Shown: positions 47,862 through 56,292 of the stretch, piece after piece
How positions within the stretch are numbered: position 1 is the stretch's first letter
Layout of the letters: every line of letters starts with the position of its first letter
NCBI RefSeq assembly: GCF_016899725.1
Contig: NZ_JACLYU010000009.1
Location: 1-64,000, forward strand
Direction of reading: 5' to 3'
From: Bifidobacterium pullorum subsp. saeculare
Lineage (GTDB): Bacteria > Actinomycetota > Actinomycetes > Actinomycetales > Bifidobacteriaceae
Length of the DNA stretch: 64,000 nucleotides
The notes under the pieces: generated by a model
Told to the model about the DNA's origin: nothing
Database searches by the model: none
Seen by the model: the letters and a program-made list of their open reading frames with translations, nothing else
Position numbers and translations under genes: made by a program

Positions 47862-48950
47862 ATGACCCCTGTGACCGATCGCGTGACCGTGCGCGTGCCG
47901 GCGACCAGCGCCAACCTCGGCTCGGGCTTCGACACCGTGGGCCTGGCGCTCGACTACCACGACGAACTCACGTTCACACTGACGACCGGCCCGGACGGGC
48001 ACCCCGACCCGGCCGACACCGCCGCGCGCGTGATCATCCACGGCGAGGGCGAGACCACGCTGCCGCGCGACGAGACGCATCTGGTCGTCGCCACATTCCG
48101 CCGCGCCTGCGCCACCTTCGGCCTGGGACGCATCGGCTTCACGCTCAAGGCGACCAACAACATCCCGCAGGCGCGCGGCATGGGCTCCTCCGCCGAGGCG
48201 ATTGTGGCCGGCATCGCCGCGGCCGCCGCCTTCGCGCAGCCCGGCGAACTCAACCGGCAGGCCGTGTTCGACTTGGCCGCGCATATCGAGGGCCATCCAG
48301 ACAACGTGGCGCCGGCCGTGTTCGGCGGTCTGACCGTCAGCTGGGACTTCGAGACCGGCGAGGGTGTGGGCTCGGTGCCGATTCCTGGCGGCGAGCCGCT
48401 GCACGGCGGCTTCCACACCGTGAACTATCCGGTGGACCCGGCCGTCACCGCCGCCGTGTTCGTGCCCGATTACGAGCTGTCCACCGAGAAGGCGCGGCGC
48501 GCGCTGCCGGCCGAGGTGCCGTTCCGCGACGCCGTGGCCAACATCTCGCGCGTGGGGCTGCTGCCTGCCGCGATGAATCCCGCGCTATTGGCGCAGGCCG
48601 CCGCGCAGGGGCGGAATGAAATCGATGGGAATGCCGGGACCGTCGAGGCGGCCGCGATGCGCGCGGCCGCGGCCGAGGCGAACACGCTGCTGTTCGCCGC
48701 CACGCAGGACCGGCTCCACCAGCCGTACCGCGCCGCGCTGATGCCGCCGTCGTCGCAGCTCATCGAACTGTTCCGGTCCAAGGGGTACGCGGCCGCCGTC
48801 TCCGGCGCCGGCCCCTGCGTGCTTGTGCTCCACTATGGCGACGCGCGCGAGGCCATCGACGCGCTCGCCGCCGACGCTCTGGCCAGCGGCCACTGGCGGG
48901 TGCTCCACCTGCCGATCAACACGACCGGCGTCGAGGTGACCCGCGCCTGA
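47862..48950 (+). CDS. thrB: Homoserine kinase
   Basis: Phosphorylates homoserine in threonine synthesis. It is a GHMP-family kinase of 362 residues with RVPATSANLGSGFDTVGLAL at the N-terminus and the ATP loop PQARGMGSSAEAIVAG near residue 103. KGYAAAVSGAGPCVLVLHYG near residue 305 is the third GHMP motif. The ATG at 47862 is preceded by GAGGGAAAGGA. Upstream in-frame ATGs lie within the palindromic repeat region and are not credible. It forms an operon-like group with hom. Confidence 0.97.
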   Translation: MTPVTDRVTVRVPATSANLGSGFDTVGLALDYHDELTFTLTTGPDGHPDPADTAARVIIHGEGETTLPRDETHLVVATFRRACATFGLGRIGFTLKATNNIPQARGMGSSAEAIVAGIAAAAAFAQPGELNRQAVFDLAAHIEGHPDNVAPAVFGGLTVSWDFETGEGVGSVPIPGGEPLHGGFHTVNYPVDPAVTAAVFVPDYELSTEKARRALPAEVPFRDAVANISRVGLLPAAMNPALLAQAAAQGRNEIDGNAGTVEAAAMRAAAAEANTLLFAATQDRLHQPYRAALMPPSSQLIELFRSKGYAAAVSGAGPCVLVLHYGDAREAIDALAADALASGHWRVLHLPINTTGVEVTRA

Positions 48951-49013
48951 GGGGGCTGGGTATCGGGTCGGGGTCCCGGGGTATCGGATATCGGGCCGGA
49001 ATCCGCGGTGTTG

Positions 49014-49232
49014 TGTCGCATCCGTTCCCCGGTCGGAAACATATGCGACACAACGGAGGCCTGATCTGTCGCATGTGTTTGCTGCGGTGAAACGGATGCG
49101 ACAGCTTGACCCGCTGCGTTGTCGCAAATGTTTCCGCGTGGGAACATGTGCGACATCGAGCGGGCCTGATTTGTCGCATCCGTTTCCGACCCGGGAACAT
49201 ATGCGACAACGGAGGCGGGGTCTGCCGCATCG
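49014..49232. repeat. Family A palindromic array, about 53-bp period, 4-4.5 units
   Basis: Forward arms TGTCGCAT/A start at 49014, 49067, 49120 and 49172, with a degenerate fifth near 49223. Inverted arms ending TGCGACA end at 49050, 49103, 49155 and 49208. The steps are 53 or 52 nt. The consensus arm, TGTCGCATNCGTTTCC, is the same as in the array at 39707-39881. The array fills the 48951-49288 gap, which contains no gene. Confidence 0.9.
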
Positions 49233-49276
49233 GTTCCGCGCCGCACCCGCTCCCGCCACCCCTGGCCCGCCTGCGG

Positions 49277-49282
49277 TAGGCT
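49277..49282 (+). promoter_or_regulatory. Candidate -10 box (TAGGCT) for leaderless maf-NUDIX mRNA
   Basis: TAGGCT lies 6 nt before the ATG, with no ribosome site between. Confidence 0.5.
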
Positions 49283-49288
49283 GACCCT

Positions 49289-50857
49289 ATGAGCATTCCC
49301 CTGATCCTGGCCTCGAAGTCCAAGCCGCGCCGCTATGTGCTGAACTCCGCCGGCGTGTGCCCCACCATCCGTGTCTCGCATGTGGACGAGGACGCCGCGC
49401 TGGAGCGTGCGGCCGCCAGCCAGGGGCGTGAGGTCGCGGACCTCGACGTCAACCAGCGGGTGATGATCCTGGCGCAGGCCAAGGCGCAGGCGGTGTACCA
49501 CGCGTACCGCGACGTCGCCGCCACCGCGGCCGCCGCACAGGGCGAGCGCGTCATCGGCTACCCGCTCAAAGGCGCCCTCGACGCACAGCAGCGCCGGGAA
49601 CCTACACATGCGCGCCATGCGCGCCCCGTGGCCGACGGCGCTGCCATCGACTATTCCCGCGCGGATGTGGCGCAGACGCGCGATTTCTCCGGCGTGGATT
49701 TCCCGACCACCAGCGAGCCGATCGACGTGCCCGTGGCGGGCCAGCCGGGCCTGACGTGCAGCGAGGTCGGCCCGCTGATCCTGGGCTGCGACTCCCTGTT
49801 CCTGCTCGACGGCGTCTGCCAGGGCAAGCCGCACACCGTGGAGGTGGCGCGCGAACGCCTGCGCGCGATGCGCGGAGCCTCGGGCGAGCTGTGGACCGGT
49901 CACTGCCTGATCGACTTCGCCTCCGGGCGGGCGGTGCAGGGCGCGAGCCGCGCCGTGGTGCGGTTCGCCGACTATTCCGACGAGGACATCGAACGGTACC
50001 TGGCCACCGGCGAGCCGCTGGAAGTGGCCGGCTCGTTCACGCTGGAGGGCTTCGGCGGCGCGTTCATCGACGGCATCGAAGGCGATCCGCATGGCGTGAT
50101 CGGCGTGAGCCTGCCGCTGGTGCGCCGCCTGTGCGGCAAGCTGGGCATCGCCTGGCCCGACCTGTGGAATGTGGGCCGTGGCGTCGAGGAACCGGAAGGC
50201 AAGGCGGAGGGCGTGGCGTGGGCCGCCGCGGCGGCGCGTGCGGCCGCGGCCTCCGGCGACTCCGGCGCGAATGGCGCGGCCGGCGGCGACAGAAACAGCG
50301 CGCCGCGCCTGGGCGGCACGCCGCGTGAGGTGACGATCGTCCCGCCGGCGGAGAACGTGCACCAGCCCGGCGACGGGTGGATCGACTGCGCGTGCGGCCG
50401 CAAGCACTGGGGCGTCAACGGCGCCTCCGGCGTGCTGCTCGCGCGCCGCGACCCGGCGACCGGCGCGGTGACGCATGTGGTGATGCAGCACCGCGCCGCC
50501 TGGTCGGCCGAAGGCGGCACCTGGGGCATCCCCGGCGGCGCCACCGCGGACGGCGAGTCGCCGATCGAGGGCGCGCTGCGCGAAAGCTTCGAGGAGGCGA
50601 ACATCACGCCCGCGGACATCGAGGTCGTCGGCTCCTACCGCGAGGACCACGGACCGTGGGCGTACACCACCGTGTTCGCGTTCGAGAAGCCCGGCCATGA
50701 GGTGCGTCCGCGCGCCAACGACGACGAAAGCATGGAGATCGAATGGGTGCCGATCGACGAGGTGCCCGACCGCAAGCTGCTGACGGCCATGCGCACCGAC
50801 TGGCCGCGGTTCGCCGCCCGCCTCGCCTCGCTGGCCGAGGAGCACCGCGGCCGCTGA
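49289..50857 (+). CDS. Maf-like nucleotide pyrophosphatase fused to a NUDIX hydrolase
   Basis: A 522-residue two-domain protein. The N-terminal part begins PLILASKSKPRRYVLNSAGV, the Maf/YhdE signature. VLGCDS appears as LGCDSLFLLDG near residue 165 and SFTLEGFGGAFIDGIEGDPHGVIG near residue 250 is in the usual place (shown only in part: GGAFIDGIEGDPHGVIG). A Gly/Ala-rich linker of about 50 residues leads to a NUDIX domain with GVLLARRDPATG and the NUDIX box GGATADGESPIEGALRESFE(EA), whose Glu residues bind metal. Both halves hydrolyse nucleotides at the alpha-beta phosphate, so the fusion may be a broad nucleotide-pool sanitiser. An insert of about 55 residues lies in the Maf domain near residue 85. 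Confidence 0.92.
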   Translation: MSIPLILASKSKPRRYVLNSAGVCPTIRVSHVDEDAALERAAASQGREVADLDVNQRVMILAQAKAQAVYHAYRDVAATAAAAQGERVIGYPLKGALDAQQRREPTHARHARPVADGAAIDYSRADVAQTRDFSGVDFPTTSEPIDVPVAGQPGLTCSEVGPLILGCDSLFLLDGVCQGKPHTVEVARERLRAMRGASGELWTGHCLIDFASGRAVQGASRAVVRFADYSDEDIERYLATGEPLEVAGSFTLEGFGGAFIDGIEGDPHGVIGVSLPLVRRLCGKLGIAWPDLWNVGRGVEEPEGKAEGVAWAAAAARAAAASGDSGANGAAGGDRNSAPRLGGTPREVTIVPPAENVHQPGDGWIDCACGRKHWGVNGASGVLLARRDPATGAVTHVVMQHRAAWSAEGGTWGIPGGATADGESPIEGALRESFEEANITPADIEVVGSYREDHGPWAYTTVFAFEKPGHEVRPRANDDESMEIEWVPIDEVPDRKLLTAMRTDWPRFAARLASLAEEHRGR

Positions 50858-50870
50858 CGGTCGAAGCGTC

Positions 50871-50900
50871 GTCCGGCTCATCCGCGGGGATGAGCCGGAC
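50871..50900. terminator. Perfect 13-bp hairpin after maf-NUDIX
   Basis: GTCCGGCTCATCC and GGATGAGCCGGAC pair exactly around a 4-nt GCGG loop, 14 nt after the stop codon. There is no T-run, as in many high-GC actinobacterial terminators. Confidence 0.7.
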
Positions 50901-50950
50901 GCGCAAGTCGTTCCGCCGCACGATGGGGTGGCCGGCGCCGCGCCCGTAGC

Positions 50951-51823
50951 GTGGCAGTCATGACCAACGTTACGAACACCGCGAACCTCGCGCATACCGG
51001 GGCCGCGCCCGCGCCCCGTCCGGCCGCCGCATACCACCCGGCCGGTGCCGCACCCATCCTCGCCGCCGAGGGCCTGACGATGGACTACGCCGCCGGCCTC
51101 GCGCAGGCCCGGCGCGGCCATGCGCCCACCGGCACCATGCCCGCCGCGACGATGCCGGACGCGCTCCAACCGCTCGCGCTCGACCATGTGGACTTCCAGC
51201 TGGCCGCCGGCGAAACCGTCGCCGTGATGGGTCCCTCCGGCTCCGGCAAATCGACGCTGCTGCACGCGCTCGCCGGCATCATCACGCCCACGGCCGGCGC
51301 CGTGCGCTTCCGCGGTGCGGATCTGGCGGCCATGCCGGACGCCGAACGCGCCAAGCTGCGCCGCACCGCCTTCGGCTTCGTCTTCCAATCCGGCCAGCTG
51401 CTGCCCGAGCTACCCGCCGTCGAGAACATCGCGCTGCCACTCATGCTCGCCGGCGCCGGCTATCGGCAGGCCACCGACACCGCGACGCTGTGGCTCGAGC
51501 GCTTCGGCCTGCGCGCCCTCGCCGGGCAGCGCCCCGGCGAGATGAGCGGCGGGCAGATGCAGCGCGTGGCCATCGCCCGCGCGCTCGCCGTCCAGCCGGC
51601 CGTCGTGTTCGCCGACGAACCCACCGGCGCCCTCGACCAGACCACCGGCCGCGAAGTCATGGGCATCCTCATGGAGGCCGCCCGCGGCACCGGCGCCGCC
51701 GTGGTCGTCGTCACCCACGACCCCAATGTGGCCGCCTTCTGCGGGCGGACCATCCGCTTGCGCGACGGCCGGCTGGACAGCGACGGCCCCGGCCCGGCCC
51801 CGACGCAGGGAGGTGCGCGATGA
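50951..51823 (+). CDS. ABC transporter ATP-binding protein (LolD/MacB type)
   Basis: A 290-residue ATPase with Walker A MGPSGSGKSTLLHALAG near residue 95, a Q-loop FVFQSGQLLPELPAVENI, signature MSGGQMQRVAIARALA and Walker B VVFADEPTGALD. The first 60 residues are an Ala/Pro-rich extension absent from most members. It overlaps the FtsX-like permease by 4 nt (ATGA), so the two form one complex. Such pairs work by mechanotransmission on peptides, lipids or antibiotics. The substrate cannot be told. No two-component system is adjacent. Confidence 0.93.
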   Translation: MAVMTNVTNTANLAHTGAAPAPRPAAAYHPAGAAPILAAEGLTMDYAAGLAQARRGHAPTGTMPAATMPDALQPLALDHVDFQLAAGETVAVMGPSGSGKSTLLHALAGIITPTAGAVRFRGADLAAMPDAERAKLRRTAFGFVFQSGQLLPELPAVENIALPLMLAGAGYRQATDTATLWLERFGLRALAGQRPGEMSGGQMQRVAIARALAVQPAVVFADEPTGALDQTTGREVMGILMEAARGTGAAVVVVTHDPNVAAFCGRTIRLRDGRLDSDGPGPAPTQGGAR

Positions 51824-53274
51824 CCACACTGCGACTGTGGCGTCTGTTCCATCGGCCCGGCCGGCGCGACGCCGCCGGCCGCACGGCCACGCTGGCGACC
51901 GTCGCGTTCGCCGCGGCCGCCGCGATCTTCCTGACGGTGCTCGGCGGCGTGCACGCGTTCATCCGGCGAGCCTCGCCCGACCGCACGCTCGGCTGCCTGC
52001 TGGACGAGCGGGCCTGCGCGCCCGGCGCCCTCGAGGCATGGTTGCACCGGTTGGCCGACCCGCACGACCCCGCGCAGTACGCGGCCACCTACGTGCTGTT
52101 CGCCGCGTTCGCCTGCGTGCTGCTCGTCGTGCCCTTCGTGGCGCTCGCCGGCTCGGCCGCGCGTCTGGCCGCCTCCCGGCGCGACCAGCGCCTGGCCGCG
52201 CTGCGCCTGGCGGGCGCCACGCGCGCGCAGGTCACGGCCCTGACCGCGCTCGACGCGGCCGGCCAGGCGCTGACGGGCGCACTGATCGGCATCGTCGGCT
52301 ATGTGGTGCTGATGCCGGCGATCATGCTGCTGAACTTCCAGAACGAACCGTTCACCGCCGCCCAGCTGTGGGTGGGGGTGCCGGCGCTACTCGCCACGGT
52401 CGCGGGCGTCACCGTGCTCGCGCTGGTCTCCGCGCTGGCCGCGCTGCGCCGCGTGGCCATCACGCCGCTCGGCGTGGCCGCGCGTCAGACGCGCCCGTTG
52501 CCCGCCCGGTGGCGTGCGCTCGTGTTCGTGACCGTGCTGGGCGTGGCCGTGTTCGCGCTCGCCAACATGCAGCTGTTCGCCGGACTGAGCGACGCGATGG
52601 TGTATGTGGTGCTGTTCGCGATGTTCGCGCTGCCCTTCGCGCTGGTGAACCTGGTCGGCGCCTGGGTGGTGGCGGCGCGCGCCCGCGCGAAGGCGCGTCG
52701 GCCCAAGGACGCGGCCACGATGCTCGCGATGCGGCGCATCCTCGACGACCCGAAGCGCGCCTGGCGCAACGTCAGCGGCATCGCGCTGGCCGTGTTCGTC
52801 GCCGGCATCACCTCCGCGACCGGCGGCATCGCGGCCATGGCGGCGCCCGAGGGCACCGCGGCCGACGACCCGATGCTGGTGTTCACGCGCGACATCGGCA
52901 CCGGCGGCCTGCTGACGCTCGCCTTCGCCGGTGTGTTGGCGGCCGTCAGCTGCGGGGTCATGCAGGCCGGGTCGGTGATCGAACAGGCCGACGAATACCG
53001 CATGCTCATGCTGGAAGGCACCGACGCGAGGACCCTCGACCGGGCGCGGTTCGTCGAGGTGCTCACGCCCCTGGCCACCGTGGTCGTGGTGGCGGGCGCC
53101 TGCTCGCTGCTGCTTATGTGGCCGCTGTTCGCGCAGCTTATGACGCAGCCGGGGTCCATCGTGATGTTCGTCGGCGGCGTCGCAGCCTGCTTCGCCCTGG
53201 TGATGGTCGGGGCGCTCGCCGCCAACCGCGTGGCCGCCGGCATCAGCGTGACCGGCCTGCGGCGGGACGACTGA
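51820..53274 (+). CDS. FtsX-like ABC permease
   Basis: A 484-residue permease of the MacB/FtsX superfamily. An early span (TLATVAFAAAAAIFLTVLG, about residue 28) precedes a short loop with CLLDERAC, and further spans appear near residues 95, 145, 180, 240, 265, 320, 365, 420 and 450. LAASRRDQRLAALRLAGATRAQV near residue 120 is the typical cytoplasmic coupling loop (part: DQRLAALRLAGATRAQV), and a second copy near residue 390 reads QADEYRMLMLEGTDARTL. The gene partners with the overlapping ATPase. AGGGAGG lies 7 nt before the ATG. Confidence 0.9.
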   Translation: MTTLRLWRLFHRPGRRDAAGRTATLATVAFAAAAAIFLTVLGGVHAFIRRASPDRTLGCLLDERACAPGALEAWLHRLADPHDPAQYAATYVLFAAFACVLLVVPFVALAGSAARLAASRRDQRLAALRLAGATRAQVTALTALDAAGQALTGALIGIVGYVVLMPAIMLLNFQNEPFTAAQLWVGVPALLATVAGVTVLALVSALAALRRVAITPLGVAARQTRPLPARWRALVFVTVLGVAVFALANMQLFAGLSDAMVYVVLFAMFALPFALVNLVGAWVVAARARAKARRPKDAATMLAMRRILDDPKRAWRNVSGIALAVFVAGITSATGGIAAMAAPEGTAADDPMLVFTRDIGTGGLLTLAFAGVLAAVSCGVMQAGSVIEQADEYRMLMLEGTDARTLDRARFVEVLTPLATVVVVAGACSLLLMWPLFAQLMTQPGSIVMFVGGVAACFALVMVGALAANRVAAGISVTGLRRDD

Positions 53275-53371
53275 GCGGCCCGGCCGGGGCGCGCCGGACG
53301 TGCATGGCGGGCCGGCTAGGGGGCGGGCCGGCCTGTCAGGGGCGGGCGCGCGTCCGCATCCCGCATCCCCT

Positions 53372-53480
53372 TGCGGCAAACCGTACGCTGACAGCCGCCA
53401 GGAGTACGGTTTGCCGCACTGGCACGGTCCTCATGCGGCAAACCGTACGCTTACGGCGCGTGAGAGTACGGTTTGCCGCA
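53372..53480. repeat. Family B palindromic array, 62-bp period, two units
   Basis: Forward arms TGCGGCAAACCGTACGCT start at 53372 and 53434. Inverted arms AGTACGGTTTGCCGCA start at 53403 and 53465. Both steps are exactly 62 nt. It lies at the 3' side of the AEC transporter gene, and a longer array of the same family lies at its 5' side. The 53275-53496 gap has no gene. Confidence 0.9.
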
Positions 53481-53496
53481 CGGCGGGCGGGGCTGC

Positions 53497-54438
53497 CTAG
53501 CCGAGCAGCACGGCGACGATGGCGATGAAGATCGGCGAGGTCATCGTGCTCAGCAGGATGCCGTCGCGGGCGAACTGCATGCCCACCTCGTAGCGGGCCG
53601 CGTAGTTGTACACGTTCTGGCCGGTCGGCAGGGCGGCCAGCACCACGCAGGCGTACAGCTCCGGCCCGCGGAAGCCCATCATGAAGTACGCGAGCAGGAA
53701 CGCGATCACCGGCATCACGATGTTCTTGAGCACTGCCACCGTGAAGATAGCCGGCCGGTCGCCCTTCTGCTGCAACGGCTTCGAGCCGTGCAGGGACATG
53801 CCGAAGGCCATGAGGATCATCGGCACGGCCGAGTCGCCGATCATGTCGATCGGGTCGAAGATGTAGTTCGGCACCACGAACACCCCGGTCCATGCCTTGA
53901 TGGCGGAGACGAGGATGCCCAGCAGCGAGCCGATGAGCAGCGGCTGGTGCAGCGGCTGGGTGAGGATTTCCTTGGCCGAGGCCTTGCCTTTGGTGGTCAC
54001 GTCGAGCACGGTCAGGCCCACCGGCGTGAAGAGCGCCTGCTGCATGACCAGGATCGGCGCCACCAGCGCCGGATTGCCCAGAATGTACGTGGCGATCGGC
54101 AGGCCGATGTTGTTCGAGTTGAGGTACAGCGAGTTGAGCGCGCCGATTGTCGCGTCCGCCGCCTTGAGGTGGAAGAACGCGCGGTTGAGCGCCAGGAATA
54201 CCGCGCCCACGAGCACCGCCGAGAGGAACGCCACGATGATCGACGGATGGAAGATGTCGAAGATCGGCTCCTTGCTCAGGATCGCGAACATGAGGCAGGG
54301 GCTGGAGACGAAGAAGCTGAACTTGTTGAGCACCATCTGCGCGGTCGAGCCGCCGATGCGCAGGCGCGCGGCCACATAACCCACCGCGATCACGATGCCG
54401 ATGACGCAGAACCCTTGCAACGCACTCAACAATCCCAT
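53497..54438 (-). CDS. AEC-family transporter (auxin efflux carrier superfamily)
   Basis: A 313-residue carrier with about ten spans in two five-span halves. The N-terminus LQGFCVIGIVIAVGYVAARL, the loop NKFSFFVSSPCLMF and the Asn/Gly-rich break LYLNSNNIGLPIATYILGNP are typical of bacterial AEC carriers. Known relatives move dicarboxylates such as malate or malonate. The substrate is not predictable. Both flanks are family B palindromic arrays, so the gene stands alone. GTG/ATG alternatives upstream exist, but the family N-terminus begins here. Confidence 0.9.
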   Translation of the reverse strand: MGLLSALQGFCVIGIVIAVGYVAARLRIGGSTAQMVLNKFSFFVSSPCLMFAILSKEPIFDIFHPSIIVAFLSAVLVGAVFLALNRAFFHLKAADATIGALNSLYLNSNNIGLPIATYILGNPALVAPILVMQQALFTPVGLTVLDVTTKGKASAKEILTQPLHQPLLIGSLLGILVSAIKAWTGVFVVPNYIFDPIDMIGDSAVPMILMAFGMSLHGSKPLQQKGDRPAIFTVAVLKNIVMPVIAFLLAYFMMGFRGPELYACVVLAALPTGQNVYNYAARYEVGMQFARDGILLSTMTSPIFIAIVAVLLG

Positions 54439-54507
54439 GCCGCCAGTCTCGCACGCGCATATGTCACACGCCCGTCCCCGTCCCGCTTGCCGGGCGGCCC
54501 GCGCGTG

Positions 54508-54868
54508 AGCGTACGGTTTGCCGCACTCTCACGGTCCCCATGCGGCGAACCGTACTGTGAGCGCGGCTAAGCGTACGGTTTGTCGTATCGGAACGAGGGG
54601 CGTGCGGCGAATCGTACTCTTGCGCGTGCTCACAGTACGTTTTTTCGCAGTCTTGCGGTCTTTATGTGGCAAACCGTACTATGACGGCTCGTGAGAGTAC
54701 GGTTTGTCGCATCGGAACGGAAGGCATGCGGCGAACCGTACTGTGAGCGTTCGTAAGCGTACGGTTTGCCGCATGGGCATGGTTTCAGTGCGGCGAACCG
54801 TACTGTGAGTGCGACTAAGAGTACGGTTTGCCGCATGAGGGTCGTTGCACTGCGACAAACCGTACGCT
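54508..54868. repeat. Family B palindromic array, exact 62-bp period, about six units
   Basis: Inverted arms AGCGTACGGTTTGCCGCA and variants start at 54508, 54570, 54632, 54694, 54756 and 54818. Forward arms TGCGGCGAACCGTACTGT and variants start at 54541, 54603, 54665, 54727, 54789 and 54851. All ten steps are exactly 62 nt although the spacers differ. The array fills most of the 54439-54994 gap and contains no credible gene. Confidence 0.93.
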
Positions 54869-54981
54869 TGCGGACTGTTGCGCCCCTCTCCGCCCGCCCG
54901 CTACGGTGGGATGTCAAACCCACGCCCCTTCGCCCCGCCCGCCGCGATGGGACGCCAACCCGGGCATCCCGCCTTCCCCGC

Positions 54982-54987
54982 TACGAT
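54982..54987 (+). promoter_or_regulatory. Candidate -10 box (TACGAT) for leaderless dapE mRNA
   Basis: TACGAT lies 7 nt before the ATG at 54995. It overlaps an alternative ATG at 54986, which would then be untranscribed. Confidence 0.5.
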
Positions 54988-54994
54988 GGACCCC

Positions 54995-56179
54995 ATGATC
55001 GGATTCGACGCGAACGCCAGCCAGTCCGAGGCACTGGCCACCCTGCTCACCCAGCTCATGGAGACCTATTCCGTCTCCGACGAGGAAGGCCCCCTCACCG
55101 ACGAGGTCGAGACGTTCCTCAAGGCCCAACCCCACCTGACGGTCCGCCGCCACGGCGATACCCTGGTCGCCTCCACCGACCTGGGCCGGCCCAGCCGCGT
55201 GATCCTGGCCGGCCACCTCGACACGGTGCCGGTCATCGACAACTTCCCTCCGAAGTGGCTGGAGCCCGGCGACCCCGCCATCCGCCCGGAGGTGGCCGAG
55301 GCCCACCCGCACGACCGCGTGATGTGGGGCCGCGGCGCCACCGACATGAAGTCCTCCGACGCGGCGATGCTCTACCTGGCCGCCACGCTCACCGAGCCCC
55401 GGGTCGACCTCACCTACGTTTTCTACGACCACGAGGAGGTCGCGGCCGAGAAGAATGGCCTGAGGAAGGTCGTCGAGGCCCATCCCGACTGGATCCAGGG
55501 CGACTTCGCGATCATCGGCGAGCCCACCAACTGCGGCATCGAAGGCGGTTGCAACGGCACGATGCGCTTCGACGTCATCGTCCACGGCGTGGCCGCCCAC
55601 TCCGCCCGCGCCTGGATGGGCGAGAACGCGATCCACAAGGCGGCCCCCATCCTCACCAAGCTCGCCGCCTACGAGCCGTCCGACGTGGAGGTGGACGGCC
55701 TGACCTACCGCGAGGGCCTCAACGCCACGCTTATCTCCGGCGGCAACGGCACCAACGTGATTCCCGACGAATGCCGCATCCACGTCAACTACCGCTTCGC
55801 GCCGGACAAAACCCTCGCCGAGGCCAAGGCCCTCATGATGGGCGCGGACGCGGGCGCCGAGCTCGGCAACGGCGAGCACACCGCCACCGGCGGCTTCTTC
55901 GCCGGATACGGCATCGAGATGAAGGACGAAAGCCCCTCCGCCCGCCCGGGCCTGACCGATCCGCTCGCCGCCTCGCTGGTGGAGCTCGTGCGCGAACGCA
56001 CCGGCCGCGAGCCGTTGGCCAAGCTCGGCTGGACCGACGTCGCCCGCTTCGCCTCCCTCGGCATCCCCGCCGTGAACCTGGGCGCCGGCGACCCGCTGCT
56101 CGCCCACAAGCACGACGAGCAGCTGCCCGCCTCCGACCTGATGCTCATGGCCGACCTGCTCGCCGACTGGCTGGGCTGA
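54995..56179 (+). CDS. dapE: Succinyl-diaminopimelate desuccinylase
   Basis: Releases LL-diaminopimelate from its succinyl derivative in lysine synthesis, feeding the LysA step encoded at 42.7 kb. It is an M20-family metallohydrolase of 394 residues with the metal ligands in AGHLDTVPV (near residue 70), GRGATDMKSSDAAMLYLA and DHEEVAAEKNG, and the dimerisation domain NGTMRFDVIVHGVAAHSAR. C-terminal LGAGDPLLAHKHDEQL provides the last ligand. I chose the ATG at 54995, because the box TACGAT lies 7 nt upstream and upstream in-frame starts lie in the repeat array. Confidence 0.95.
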   Translation: MIGFDANASQSEALATLLTQLMETYSVSDEEGPLTDEVETFLKAQPHLTVRRHGDTLVASTDLGRPSRVILAGHLDTVPVIDNFPPKWLEPGDPAIRPEVAEAHPHDRVMWGRGATDMKSSDAAMLYLAATLTEPRVDLTYVFYDHEEVAAEKNGLRKVVEAHPDWIQGDFAIIGEPTNCGIEGGCNGTMRFDVIVHGVAAHSARAWMGENAIHKAAPILTKLAAYEPSDVEVDGLTYREGLNATLISGGNGTNVIPDECRIHVNYRFAPDKTLAEAKALMMGADAGAELGNGEHTATGGFFAGYGIEMKDESPSARPGLTDPLAASLVELVRERTGREPLAKLGWTDVARFASLGIPAVNLGAGDPLLAHKHDEQLPASDLMLMADLLADWLG

Positions 56180-56256
56180 GGCCCGCCGACGCGCGGGGCG
56201 GGGCGCCGGGTTGCACGGTGGACGAACATCGGGCGAACACGCGGTGAAAAGTGTGC

Positions 56257-56262
56257 CATACT
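56257..56262 (+). promoter_or_regulatory. Candidate -10 box (CATACT) for the RNase E/G gene
   Basis: CATACT stands just before the 56266-56292 hairpin, so the transcript would begin at or inside that stem and have a leader of about 215 nt. The 56180-56482 gap holds these two elements and no gene. Confidence 0.35.
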
Positions 56263-56265
56263 GGA

Positions 56266-56292
56266 CGGTGGCGGTTCTGCACACCGCCACCG
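56266..56292 (+). promoter_or_regulatory. Perfect 10-bp hairpin in the RNase E/G 5' leader
   Basis: CGGTGGCGGT and ACCGCCACCG pair exactly around a 7-nt TCTGCAC loop, about 190 nt before the gene start. No T-run follows, so it is more likely a 5' stability or autoregulatory stem than a terminator of dapE. Confidence 0.5.

Noticed and set aside
48833..51388. Minus-strand open frame of 851 codons over maf-NUDIX and the ABC ATPase
   Set aside because: Antisense shadow of conserved genes and of the family A palindromic array. No motif was found.
54508..54868. CRISPR array
   Set aside because: The repeating unit is a palindromic pair of arms in alternating orientation with 11-15 nt gaps, not one direct repeat with unique 30-nt spacers, and no cas gene is present.
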